From an uncultured Finegoldia sp. (GTDB lineage Bacteria; Bacillota; Clostridia; Tissierellales; Peptoniphilaceae): DNA of 46,693 nt. The notes below the pieces were generated by a model, which was not told where the DNA came from, did not search any database, and was given only the letters and a program-made list of their open reading frames with translations. Location of the stretch: positions 1-46,693 of the forward strand of contig NZ_CAMXVC010000010.1 in assembly GCF_947252345.1 (NCBI RefSeq). Reading direction: 5' to 3'. Within the stretch, counting starts at the first letter, position 1. The number at the start of each line of letters is the position of its first letter. Shown here in pieces: positions 17,339-25,183 of this stretch. Made by a program: the position numbers and the translations under genes.

Positions 17339-18001
17339 TTATTCTTCAATCTCTCCGATAATTTGCTTATCAGTTGTATTTGGTTTTACGAATGTTGGGA
17401 ACCATCCTTCTTTATTAAATAATTCTTCTTTGTCGTTGCCGTATCTCATGTGGAAGTGTGTCAATTCTTCTTCTCCGTGAATTGGCATCATCAACAACAC
17501 TTTGTATTTTGCATTAGCATCAGTAGCTTCAAAAACATCCCATTCCAACATATGTGTACCGTGTTTTACAGCTTTCTTTTCTACATATTTGTATTCATTT
17601 TCAGCTAATTTTTCTCCGTTTTCAGATGGAATTTTGCTTGTAAACGTGATTTTGTTTCCTTCAATCTTCAAACCGTTAAATTCACATTCTCTTTTCTTGA
17701 GATAATCTTCTTTCGCTTTTTTCTCATCGACATTTTCCTTCTTCGCCAATGTTTTGAAAGCTCCTTGAACTTCTGGTTTTTCCAAATAACTTCCCATATT
17801 GTTCCATTCGCCGTTCCAATCGGACAAGCTTACTTCTTCTTTTTTCTCATCCGCTTTAGAATTATCATCCTTCTTCTCTTCTTGTTTTTGCTCTGTCTGT
17901 TTATTTTCTTCTTTTGGCGCATCTTTTTGTGCACCACAACCATTCAATAAAAGTGCCGCAGACATTACTCCAACCAAAGCCAACATTTTTATTTTATTCA
18001 T
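17339..18001 (-). CDS. zinT: ZinT-like zinc-binding lipoprotein
   Basis: A 220-residue lipoprotein. Signal peptide 1-21, lipobox LLLNGC (Cys22), then a low-complexity Lys/Glu/Gln/Asp linker (about residues 25-58) that tethers the domain to the membrane. Residues 59-215 are a ZinT domain, beginning LSDWNGEWNNMGSYLEKPEV and carrying the characteristic histidines in KHGTHMLEWDVFEA and ELTHFHMRYG. ZinT captures extracellular zinc and hands it to ZnuA; in streptococci the same domain is fused to AdcA, whereas here it is a separate first gene of the operon. The start follows AAGGAG with 7-base spacing. The gene has a long regulated leader. Confidence 0.88.
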   Translation of the reverse strand: MNKIKMLALVGVMSAALLLNGCGAQKDAPKEENKQTEQKQEEKKDDNSKADEKKEEVSLSDWNGEWNNMGSYLEKPEVQGAFKTLAKKENVDEKKAKEDYLKKRECEFNGLKIEGNKITFTSKIPSENGEKLAENEYKYVEKKAVKHGTHMLEWDVFEATDANAKYKVLLMMPIHGEEELTHFHMRYGNDKEELFNKEGWFPTFVKPNTTDKQIIGEIEE

Positions 18002-18154
18002 ACCATTACTCCTTAAATATATTTGCTAGAATGATATAAAAAGTTTTAAAAATCCCAATACAAAACTGAATGCATTCTTATTTTATTAATTTATTAACTT
18101 ATCACAATATTTTTTTAATATTAAGCTAAAATTTTTATTCGATCGTAAATATGT

Positions 18155-18184
18155 AATAAGTTTTTGGAAATTAAAGAACTTATT
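18155..18184 (-). repeat. inverted repeat in the zinT leader
   Basis: AATAAGTT and AACTTATT, 8 bp, separated by 14 bases, transcribed as a hairpin in the 5' untranslated region of zinT. It is AT-rich and its role is unknown. Confidence 0.45.
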
Positions 18185-18187
18185 TTA

Positions 18188-18211
18188 TTGCAAATTACGT
18201 CTAATTTGCAA
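18188..18211 (-). repeat. perfect inverted repeat / possible operator in the zinT leader
   Basis: TTGCAAATTA and TAATTTGCAA form a perfect 10-bp inverted repeat with a 4-base centre. On the minus strand it also spans a second possible promoter (TTGCAA, 18 bases, TAAAAT), so it could be an operator or an RNA hairpin. Confidence 0.5.
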
Positions 18212-18253
18212 ATTTAATTGTAAAAATATATCATACTAACTTTATGCAAATAA

Positions 18254-18300
18254 ATTTTATCATTAATTTTTCTTTCTGTCAATAATGATTATCATTTTTA
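18254..18300 (-). promoter_or_regulatory. zinc-operon promoter with Fur/Zur-like box
   Basis: Minus-strand TTGACA (18277-18282), 17-base spacer and TAAAAT with an extended TGA (18254-18262). The sequence ATAATGATTATCATT at 18282-18296 overlaps the -35 and extends upstream of it, matching about 15 of 19 positions of the classical Fur box. Given the genes downstream, a zinc-sensing Fur-family repressor (Zur) is the likely binder, but Fur cannot be excluded. Transcription would start near 18247, leaving a leader of about 245 bases. The 339-base gap 18002-18340 consists of this leader, the promoter and the nucleoside-hydrolase terminator. Confidence 0.7.
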
Positions 18301-18310
18301 TTTGCAAAAA

Positions 18311-18332
18311 ACTCCGAGATTTTTCTCGGAGT
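18311..18332 (-). terminator. terminator of the ECF/nucleoside hydrolase operon
   Basis: Perfect 9-bp stem ACTCCGAGA with TCTCGGAGT, loop TTTT, followed on the minus strand by six T's. Confidence 0.85.
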
Positions 18333-18340
18333 CAAAATTT

Positions 18341-19243
18341 TTATTCTGTTAGAGCTTTCATCAATATTTCTCTAAATTTTTCAATGTTGATTTTCGTGAT
18401 TACTTTGCAATTGTATTCGCCGTTTTCTTCTTTCAATAAATCTCTGTAGCTCATTCCTCTTGTTTCTTCGTTTTGCACATCTATTTTGATAAACATATCT
18501 TCTGTTTCAAAAACATCTGGATTGTCCAACACGATTACTGAACAAGGGTCGTGAATGCCGGCGTCATTTGATGCGTAGTATTTCAAAATCCTGTGGGCGA
18601 ATTTTGTTTTTTTGTTTTCAAATGTGTCCAATAATTTGATTTGTTCGTCTGTGATGCTGGCCTTTTGTGTTACGTTTAATCCAGCCATAATTATTTTCAC
18701 GCCACTTTCGAATACAATTTTCGCTGCTTCTGGATCTACGAAGAAATTGAACTCACTTAGGCTAGTTACATTTCCCACAGTTATTGAGCCGCCCATAATA
18801 CTTATTTGCTCGATTTTTTCTTTGTCTTCTGGAAAAGTTCGAAGCAATAGCGCGATGTTTGTAAGCGGTCCAACTGCGATAATCGTGATTTTTCCAGAAG
18901 ATTTTTGAATTATTTCGTGCATCATCAAAACAGAATTGTCGCTTGAAAGTTCTTCAACTTCATCCGATTCAATCATACTTCTAAATCCCGCAATTCCATC
19001 GTCACCATGAACTGTTGCGAAGAAAGGTTCTCTTACAAGTGGAACTTTTTGGCCTTTTCCCATCGGAACGTTTATGTCCAAAAGTTTTGCCAAGCACTGC
19101 ATATTTCTCGTAGTGTGCTCGATTGATACGTTGCCGCTAACCGATGATAACGCCAACAATTTTAAATTTTTCGCGTGTTTCATCGCAAATAATGCTGCAG
19201 CGTCATCAACTCCTGGGTCAAAATCTATAATGCAATTAATCAT
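18341..19243 (-). CDS. nucleoside hydrolase (inosine-uridine preferring family)
   Basis: A 300-residue nucleoside N-ribohydrolase. The metal-binding signature DFDPGVDDAAAL is at the very N-terminus, and the conserved C-terminal Asp is in GIHDPCSVIV. The start used here is the ATG at 19241-19243, preceded by GGAGG with good spacing; a longer reading to 19282 would bypass this site. The gene overlaps the end of the second ECF ATPase by 8 bases, so the hydrolase is made together with the transporter. The family splits nucleosides into base and ribose. In Clostridioides difficile a member (QueK) releases queuine from queuosine and is genetically linked to an ECF transporter (QrtTUVW). The present operon has the same composition, but substrate specificity cannot be read from sequence. 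Confidence 0.88.
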   Translation of the reverse strand: MINCIIDFDPGVDDAAALFAMKHAKNLKLLALSSVSGNVSIEHTTRNMQCLAKLLDINVPMGKGQKVPLVREPFFATVHGDDGIAGFRSMIESDEVEELSSDNSVLMMHEIIQKSSGKITIIAVGPLTNIALLLRTFPEDKEKIEQISIMGGSITVGNVTSLSEFNFFVDPEAAKIVFESGVKIIMAGLNVTQKASITDEQIKLLDTFENKKTKFAHRILKYYASNDAGIHDPCSVIVLDNPDVFETEDMFIKIDVQNEETRGMSYRDLLKEENGEYNCKVITKINIEKFREILMKALTE

Positions 19244-20054
19244 TTTTTCCTCCAAATTCTTTGATGTAGTCGACAAAATCATCCACCGACAGCAATTTCT
19301 CGTTCAAATTGATAGAGTTGCAAAGTCTTTTTATCACAGGTGGTTGAATGTACGCTTTTTTCAATATTTCGTCTTCGTCAAACACATTTTTCTTGTCATT
19401 GTCTTCTATTATTTCTTTGTTTGACATAACAATAACTCTGTTGAAATTTTCAACTACAAACTCCATATCGTGTGTTATCGTGATAATGGTTTTGTTTTCT
19501 GAGTGCAGATAATCTATGACTCTTTTCAAGCAACCCATTGAATAAGCATCTTGTCCAGCTGTCGGCTCGTCAAATATAAACACGTCGCAGTCATTTGCAA
19601 TTGTGATTGCGATTGTGATGAATTTTCTAGTGCTGTACGGCAAATCATAAGGATGCTCATCCAAAAACTCAGATAATTCACATATTTCACAAGCTTTTCT
19701 GACACGTCTGTCCATTTCTTCTTCATCGACTTTCAATGCTCGAAGCGAAAATGCAACCTCATCATAAACTGTCTGATTGAAGATTTGGTCGTTTGGATTT
19801 TGGAATACATATCCGACTTTTCTTGAAATCTGAGCTGTTGTCATATCTTTTGTTTTTTTGTCGTCCAACAAGATTTCTCCTGAAGTTGGTCGTAAAAGCC
19901 CGTTCATCAATTTTGCGCAAGTTGATTTGCCGGCTCCGTTTTGTCCTACAATCGCAACTTTTTCTGAAGAATTTATAATCAAATTCAAATCGTTGATTGC
20001 CTTGTGTCCGTTCGGATAAGTGAAGCTGACGTTGTTAAAATTTATTTTGCTCAT
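19236..20054 (-). CDS. ECF transporter ATPase with degenerate ABC signature (A')
   Basis: A 272-residue ABC ATPase of the energy-coupling-factor class. Walker A GQNGAGKSTCAKLMNG, Q-loop GYVFQNPNDQIF and Walker B VFIFDEPTAG are intact. The expected LSGGQ signature is replaced by DLPYSTRKF, so one of the two ATP sites of the heterodimer is probably inactive. This asymmetry is known in some ECF ATPase pairs. Overlaps the partner ATPase gene by 1 base and the hydrolase gene by 8 bases. Confidence 0.85.
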   Translation of the reverse strand: MSKINFNNVSFTYPNGHKAINDLNLIINSSEKVAIVGQNGAGKSTCAKLMNGLLRPTSGEILLDDKKTKDMTTAQISRKVGYVFQNPNDQIFNQTVYDEVAFSLRALKVDEEEMDRRVRKACEICELSEFLDEHPYDLPYSTRKFITIAITIANDCDVFIFDEPTAGQDAYSMGCLKRVIDYLHSENKTIITITHDMEFVVENFNRVIVMSNKEIIEDNDKKNVFDEDEILKKAYIQPPVIKRLCNSINLNEKLLSVDDFVDYIKEFGGKND

Positions 20055-20890
20055 TAGTCTTCCTCCAATTCAGATTTGCATTCGTCCAAAGTTATCGGAA
20101 CTTTTTTGAAAAATCCCGGCTTTTCTTCGTTCATTCTGTAAGAAAGTTTCGACACGATTGGCATCGACACGTTGTGTTGTTCGATTTCTTTGTTGGATAG
20201 CACTTCGTGTGTGTCAGCGTTGAACACTATTTTTCCCTCATCCATTACTACAACACGGTCAGCGTATTCTGCTATCAAATCTATTTTATGTTCAACCAAT
20301 ATTATCGTCTTGTTTTCCGATTTCAAAAGTTTCAATATGTCGAAGATTTCCTCTGTTCCTAGTGGATCCAATTGGCTTGTTGGCTCGTCAAATATCAAAA
20401 TTTTTGGATTCATAACGATAATTGACGCGATTGCAACTCTCTGTGATTGGCCACCTGATAGTTCGTTAGGATTTTTGTCTTGCAAATCTTCTATCTTCAA
20501 TAATTTGATGACATCCGATACTCTTTGTTTGATTTCTTCTCTCGGAACTCCCAAGTTTTCAAGACCGTAGGCAATTTCTTCGAATACGGTTTTTTTGATT
20601 CCCGAAATTTGACTAAATGGATTTTGGAATACAAATCCCACAAGTTCTGCCATCTCACCGCGTTCAATGTCATCAATGTTTTTCGAATCAATCAAAATAT
20701 CTCCGCTGATTTCTCCTTGAATAAAATCAGGGACAATTCCTCTGATAATGTTGCACAAAGTCGTCTTTCCAGAGCCGTTCTTGCCGATTATTCCGACAAA
20801 TTCTCCTTTTTTGATGTACAAATCCATATTCTTGATGGATTCTTCGTCTTGAAGTTCGTATTTGAATGAAACATTTTTAAGTTCTATCAT
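20054..20890 (-). CDS. ECF transporter ATPase (A)
   Basis: A 278-residue ECF ATPase with all canonical motifs: Walker A GKNGSGKTTLCNIIRG, Q-loop FVFQNPFSQI, signature ELSGGQSQRVAIAS, Walker B ILIFDEPTSQLD and H-loop VEHK. It carries the intact signature motif missing from its partner. Its ATG and the EcfT stop share one base, and its stop overlaps the start of the next gene, as in ECF operons where subunit stoichiometry is fixed by coupling. Confidence 0.88.
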   Translation of the reverse strand: MIELKNVSFKYELQDEESIKNMDLYIKKGEFVGIIGKNGSGKTTLCNIIRGIVPDFIQGEISGDILIDSKNIDDIERGEMAELVGFVFQNPFSQISGIKKTVFEEIAYGLENLGVPREEIKQRVSDVIKLLKIEDLQDKNPNELSGGQSQRVAIASIIVMNPKILIFDEPTSQLDPLGTEEIFDILKLLKSENKTIILVEHKIDLIAEYADRVVVMDEGKIVFNADTHEVLSNKEIEQHNVSMPIVSKLSYRMNEEKPGFFKKVPITLDECKSELEED

Positions 20891-21621
20891 TATTTAAACC
20901 TCCACACAAGTGCTAGTACAACCAAAATTATGAATACATAAAAAATAATCTTGTCTGCTGTTGTCTTTTTGATTTCCTTTAGGCATGTTTTCTTATTTTC
21001 GGACGAAAATCCACGTGCTTCCAACGTTATTGTCTTTTCGTCGATTTCAGAAAGCGAAGATATAATCAAAGGTCCAAGTGAAGGGAAGAAAGCTTTCGCT
21101 CTGTTCTTGAGAGAACCCTTTGTTTCGATTCCACGAGCTTCTTGTGCTTTCAAAATCTTGGAACTCTTTTTAATCATTTCAGGAATCATCGTCATTGTCG
21201 CCATAATGACGTAGCTTGTAACGTGACTTACCTTTTTTTGTTGAAGCGATATCATCAATTCTTCGATGTCAGTTGTCTCGAAGAACAACAAGAACAAACT
21301 GATGAGAGTTAGTATGAATTTTGTTTGCTCCAACGCATTCAATATTCCGTTCAATGTCACTCTCATAAATCCAAGATTCAAATACACGAACTCATTTGAT
21401 TTGTCCAAGAATAATTGGAACAAAAACATTATCGACAATACAAATATCAAAACAAGAGACAATTTCTTGGCGAATGGTTTGAATTTGTTATCAAGTGCTG
21501 CGAGTATAAGACAAACAGGTAGCACGAAAAGATAAGCGAATTTCCATGGCAATACCAACGAAATCGTCGATGCAACTATAACTATGAAAAGTTTTGTTGT
21601 TGGGAAAATTTTAGAAATCAT
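20890..21621 (-). CDS. ECF transporter transmembrane component (EcfT)
   Basis: A 243-residue membrane protein with about five helices. The two cytoplasmic coupling motifs that dock the ATPases are visible: AQEARGIE and LEARGF, each containing Ala-Arg-Gly. The C-terminus ends in one more helix (IIFYVFIILVVLALVW). The ATG overlaps the stop of the S-component gene by 4 bases (ATGA). Confidence 0.88.
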   Translation of the reverse strand: MISKIFPTTKLFIVIVASTISLVLPWKFAYLFVLPVCLILAALDNKFKPFAKKLSLVLIFVLSIMFLFQLFLDKSNEFVYLNLGFMRVTLNGILNALEQTKFILTLISLFLLFFETTDIEELMISLQQKKVSHVTSYVIMATMTMIPEMIKKSSKILKAQEARGIETKGSLKNRAKAFFPSLGPLIISSLSEIDEKTITLEARGFSSENKKTCLKEIKKTTADKIIFYVFIILVVLALVWRFK

Positions 21622-22241
21622 TTTTCACCTCTCACATATTTATTTTTCTTGTGCCTAATGTATTCAATTCCATTAGGATATCTCAAAAGATTTCTGTTGG
21701 GAATAGATTTGATTAAAAAGTATACCGCAAAAGAAGTCAAGAATTTGTCCAAAGTTTCAGTGAGAACCGTAGAGCCAATTACAGATTCCCATAATCCTTT
21801 TCCCGTTGCAACTAAAAAAGTTGTAATAGCACTTCCGCCGCTCGCACCTGTTACTCCACCGAATACAATAACAGTGATTGGTGCAGAAGTAATCATCGCA
21901 ACTAACCAAATAAATATACCAACTATAAATGTTTTAACAGGAGTTTTAAACATCCCCTTCTTTCCACAAACTCCAGCAATCCAACCAATCGCACCACTTA
22001 CGACTAGATAAGGAAGTTGTGTTGGGTTTGTAACCGATGTGACAATATTTGTGACAACTCCTGTGATAATTCCAATCCAAGGCCCACACAAAACTGCTGT
22101 GAACACTGTGCCGATGCAGTCCAAATACACCGGAAGTTTTAATGCGGCGTTGAGATTTGCGCCTACAAAATTGATAGCTATCCCCAAAGGTATAAGTAAA
22201 ATTACCGACAAGTTATAGCTCATCTTTGACTTAGATTTCAT
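21618..22241 (-). CDS. ECF transporter substrate-binding S component
   Basis: A 207-residue membrane protein with about six hydrophobic helices and a basic C-terminal tail (IRHKKNKYVRGEK). The N-terminal segment IPLGIAINFVGANLNAALKL followed by PVYLDCIGTVFTAVLCGPW is typical of the ECF S-component superfamily (PF12822-like). It determines the substrate. The dedicated ATPases and EcfT in the same operon make this a group I, single-substrate system. The terminal nucleoside hydrolase gene suggests a nucleoside, and QrtT-type queuosine/queuine uptake is a reasonable candidate. Thiamine, biotin or riboflavin S-component hallmarks were not recognised. Confidence 0.8.
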   Translation of the reverse strand: MKSKSKMSYNLSVILLIPLGIAINFVGANLNAALKLPVYLDCIGTVFTAVLCGPWIGIITGVVTNIVTSVTNPTQLPYLVVSGAIGWIAGVCGKKGMFKTPVKTFIVGIFIWLVAMITSAPITVIVFGGVTGASGGSAITTFLVATGKGLWESVIGSTVLTETLDKFLTSFAVYFLIKSIPNRNLLRYPNGIEYIRHKKNKYVRGEK

Positions 22242-22287
22242 AAATTCCTCCTAATTTTATTGCCACAAAAACATTTGCGACAATATG

Positions 22288-22310
22288 ATTTTATCATAAT
22301 TGACGTCAAT
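22288..22310 (-). promoter_or_regulatory. ECF operon promoter with palindromic operator candidate
   Basis: Minus-strand TGATAAAAT (22288-22296) is an extended -10. ATTGACGTCAAT at 22299-22310 is a perfect 12-bp palindrome located in the promoter spacer, a usual place for a repressor site. The start of the transcript folds into an 11-bp hairpin (ATTGTCGCAAA with TTTGTGGCAAT, two G-U pairs) at about 22258-22284, just before the AGGAGG site. No preQ1 riboswitch consensus was seen. Confidence 0.55.
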
Positions 22311-22380
22311 AATAAATAATTTGTTGTTACAAATAACAAGAATTTTTTTTGAGAAAACAAAATTTTTTACAGCACAAAAA

Positions 22381-22401
22381 AAAGCACTCAATGAGTGCTT
22401 T
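22381..22401 (-). terminator. terminator of tex
   Basis: AAAGCACTCA and TGAGTGCTTT form a strong inverted repeat separated by one base (effective loop about 5 nt), followed by T8 on the minus strand, 2 bases after the tex stop codon. Confidence 0.85.
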
Positions 22402-22403
22402 TT

Positions 22404-24497
22404 TTATAAATTCATCGAAAGAGATACGAGTCCTCTTTCTTTGTCTATTCCAATTATTTTTACTTTTACGGTGTCACTTACTTCGCACACTTCTCTTGGG
22501 TTTTTGATGTAGGAGTTGCTCATTTTCGATATGTGGCAAAGTCCGTCTTCTTTTATCCCGATGTCGATGAATGCTCCGAAGTCCACGACATTTCTGACAG
22601 TTCCTGTGACTATCATTCCTTCTTGTAAGTCGTCGATCGACAATACGTCTTGTCGTAGAACTGGCTTTGGCATTTCGTCACGAGGGTCTCTTCCCGGTTT
22701 TTTCAATTCTTCTATTATATCGAGTAATGTTGGCTCTCCGACTTGCAATTGTTCGGAAAGTTTTTTGACGTCGATTTTTTTCAAATCGTGTTTCATAATT
22801 TGTTTTGCGATTTCATAACTTTCTGGGTGAACTTCTGTGTTGTCTAAGATTTCATCGCTTTCTGGTATTCTCAAAAATCCCGCACATTGTACAAATGCTT
22901 TCGGGCCAATTCCCTTTACTTTCAAAATTTCTTGTCTGCTTTTGAATGGACCATTTTCTATTTTGTAGTCGACGATGTTTTTCGCAGTGGTTTTTGTGAT
23001 TCCAGATACGTAATTCAAAAGTGCAGAGCTAGCTGTGTTGATGTTGACACCAACTGTGTTTACGCAGTCTTCTACGACTTCTTCGAGTGAGGATTTCAAT
23101 TTCTTTTGGTTGACGTCGTGTTGATATTGTCCGACGCCGATAGATTGTGGCGAGATTTTAACCAACTCTGCAAGTGGGTCTTGAATACGGCGAGCGATTG
23201 AGATTGCTCCTCTTATTGTTACGTCCAAATCAGGAAATTCTTCGATTGCAAGTTTGGATGCAGAGTAAATACTTGCTCCTGCTTCGTTTACAATTGCATA
23301 ATAAACTTCCTTGTCGATTTGAGCCAACAAATCCGATACGTATTTTTCTGTCTCACGAGATGCAGTTCCATTTCCAATGGCGATTAATTTTACGTTGTAT
23401 TTGTCGATAAAATCCTTCATTGTTTCGTCTGCTCGTTGTATTTGTTTTCTCGCATCAGTGACATAAATCACTGAGCTGTCGAGAAAATCTCCAAATTCAG
23501 AAATGACCGCAACTTTGCAGCCTGTTCTAAATCCAGGGTCAAGTCCGATAATCGCTGTGTCTTTTATCGGAGGTTGCATCAAATACGGTTTCAAATTGCT
23601 CTTGAATACGCCGATTGATTCGTCGTCTGCCATTTCTTTCAAGTTCGCACGAATTTCCGTTTCAATTGACGGAACAATCAATCTCTTGTAGCTGTCTTTT
23701 ACTGCTTTTTCGATTAGCTCATAGGATTCAAATTTGTTGTCCTTGGCGATTTTTCGCATTATTTTGAAAATATTGTAATCGTCATTTAGCAAGAATGAAA
23801 CTTTTAAAAACCCTTCTTTTTCACCACGGAAAATCGCAAGAATCCTGTGAGCTTTCAATTCTTTTACTTTTTCTTGAAAATCGTAGTACATTTTGTATGT
23901 TCCGGATTCATCTTCGTTTTTCTCTTCAGTTTTCAAAACGGCGTCTGTGACGAATGAACTGCGAACGATATCTCTGAAGATTTTTTGCTCCGATACAACC
24001 TCTGCAATGATGTCCAAGCTTTTCGCTACGGCATCATCAACGGTTTTGATTTCTTCTCCATTGACAAATTCTGATGCTTTTTTCTCTATCTCAGCTAGCG
24101 AATGAGTCTTCTCCATTATCATATCCGCAACCGGTTGAAGTCCCAATTCTACAGCGATTGAGCCACGAGTTCTCTTTTTCGGCTTGAACGGAAGGTAAAT
24201 ATCTTCAAGTTCTGTCAAGATAGTCGCTTCATCGATTTGTTTTTTCAAATCATCTGTGAGTTTTCCCTGTTCGTCAATAAGGCGAGTTATGTCTTCTTTT
24301 CTCTCTTGTAAGTTTCTCAAGTATGTAAGTCTGTCGTTTAATTGTCTGAGAGTTTCGTCTGTCAAATTTCCCGTGATTTCTTTTCTGTAACGAGCGATAA
24401 ACGGAATTGTGTTGCCCTCGTCTATCAATTCAACCGTCTTAACAACGTTATCATATTTTATGTCTAATTCTTCTGATAATTTTTGTAATATGTCCAT
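22404..24497 (-). CDS. tex: Tex-family S1 RNA-binding transcription accessory protein
   Basis: A 697-residue cytoplasmic nucleic-acid-binding protein. Domain order matches Tex. An N-terminal helical region contains FIARYRKE and DIYLPFKPKKRTRG. A YqgF/RNase-H-like domain (about 315-440) contains GLDPGFRTGCKVAVI. A helix-hairpin-helix region (about 480-550) contains VNINTASSALLNYVSGI and ILKVKGIGPKAFVQCAGFLRI. The C-terminal S1 domain (about 625-697) contains GTVRNVVDFGAFIDIGIKEDG. Tex is linked to transcription and toxin-gene expression in other bacteria, but its exact role is unsettled. The C-terminus is slightly shorter than the usual 715-780 residues. The gene appears monocistronic. Confidence 0.93.
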   Translation of the reverse strand: MDILQKLSEELDIKYDNVVKTVELIDEGNTIPFIARYRKEITGNLTDETLRQLNDRLTYLRNLQERKEDITRLIDEQGKLTDDLKKQIDEATILTELEDIYLPFKPKKRTRGSIAVELGLQPVADMIMEKTHSLAEIEKKASEFVNGEEIKTVDDAVAKSLDIIAEVVSEQKIFRDIVRSSFVTDAVLKTEEKNEDESGTYKMYYDFQEKVKELKAHRILAIFRGEKEGFLKVSFLLNDDYNIFKIMRKIAKDNKFESYELIEKAVKDSYKRLIVPSIETEIRANLKEMADDESIGVFKSNLKPYLMQPPIKDTAIIGLDPGFRTGCKVAVISEFGDFLDSSVIYVTDARKQIQRADETMKDFIDKYNVKLIAIGNGTASRETEKYVSDLLAQIDKEVYYAIVNEAGASIYSASKLAIEEFPDLDVTIRGAISIARRIQDPLAELVKISPQSIGVGQYQHDVNQKKLKSSLEEVVEDCVNTVGVNINTASSALLNYVSGITKTTAKNIVDYKIENGPFKSRQEILKVKGIGPKAFVQCAGFLRIPESDEILDNTEVHPESYEIAKQIMKHDLKKIDVKKLSEQLQVGEPTLLDIIEELKKPGRDPRDEMPKPVLRQDVLSIDDLQEGMIVTGTVRNVVDFGAFIDIGIKEDGLCHISKMSNSYIKNPREVCEVSDTVKVKIIGIDKERGLVSLSMNL

Positions 24498-24584
24498 TTC
24501 ATTCCTTCTTTTTCTAAAACTATAATCTATATTTTAACATTATTTTATTTATTTTTCCACAACAAAGTGATTTGAACAAAAAAA

Positions 24585-24604
24585 CCACCTAAAAATTTAG
24601 ATGG
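24585..24604 (-). terminator. terminator of the 133-residue membrane protein gene
   Basis: On the minus strand CCATCTAAA pairs with TTTAGGTGG (one G-U) around a 2-base gap, followed by seven T's. Confidence 0.7.
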
Positions 24605-24614
24605 CAGTTAAAAT

Positions 24615-25016
24615 TTATTTTAATTTTTTGTTGTGCTCTTGTTGTTGTCTTTCCAAAAATATTTCTTTTTGAATGAGATGTGTTTTTCTCAATGAACCAA
24701 AAATATCAAACCCGAGCATAAAAATCGTCGAAGCTGATACGTAGTAAAAATCTGTGAATTGATACAATCTAAATCCCATTGCAGGTGGCGTCATTTGCCC
24801 GATGAACAGCATCATAAATATCGCTACAAATACAATCGAAAAATCGAATTTGAATACGAATCCGTGAAAATACCCGAGTGCAGATGATGTTACCAAGAAA
24901 AAAATTAGACAATGGTCAATCAAAAATCCATGTGCATGAGACAATGTGTATCTTATGATTATCATAAACAATATGTAAATTAATGCGTAAATTAAAAATT
25001 TCGTCCTCTTTGACAT
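24615..25016 (-). CDS. hypothetical four-helix membrane protein
   Basis: A 133-residue protein not recognised as a named family. Hydrophobic segments lie at about residues 7-22, 31-50, 57-75 and 88-106, followed by a charged, glutamine-rich cytoplasmic tail (KEIFLERQQQEHNKKLK). His26, His28 and His35 lie between helices 1 and 2. It stands alone between tex and the divergent udk gene, with its own terminator. Ribosome site and composition are ordinary for the region, so it is probably a real gene; function unknown. Confidence 0.7.
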   Translation of the reverse strand: MSKRTKFLIYALIYILFMIIIRYTLSHAHGFLIDHCLIFFLVTSSALGYFHGFVFKFDFSIVFVAIFMMLFIGQMTPPAMGFRLYQFTDFYYVSASTIFMLGFDIFGSLRKTHLIQKEIFLERQQQEHNKKLK

Positions 25017-25132
25017 TTTAAATTTTCCTTTTGTTTTTTGCCGTTATGATTTGCGATTTGTAATTATTTATTATTATTTTATCATAATTTTAAAGTGTTC
25101 ACAATTCAAGTTTTTTTCGCAGTCAATTTTTC

Positions 25133-25161
25133 TTGAAAATTTGCAAATAATATATTAAAAT
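25133..25161 (+). promoter_or_regulatory. promoter of udk
   Basis: TTGAAA, 17-base spacer, TAAAAT, about 22 bases before the start codon, with AGGAGGAG in between. Confidence 0.7.
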
Positions 25162-25183
25162 TAATCGTAAATAGGAGGAGTTT

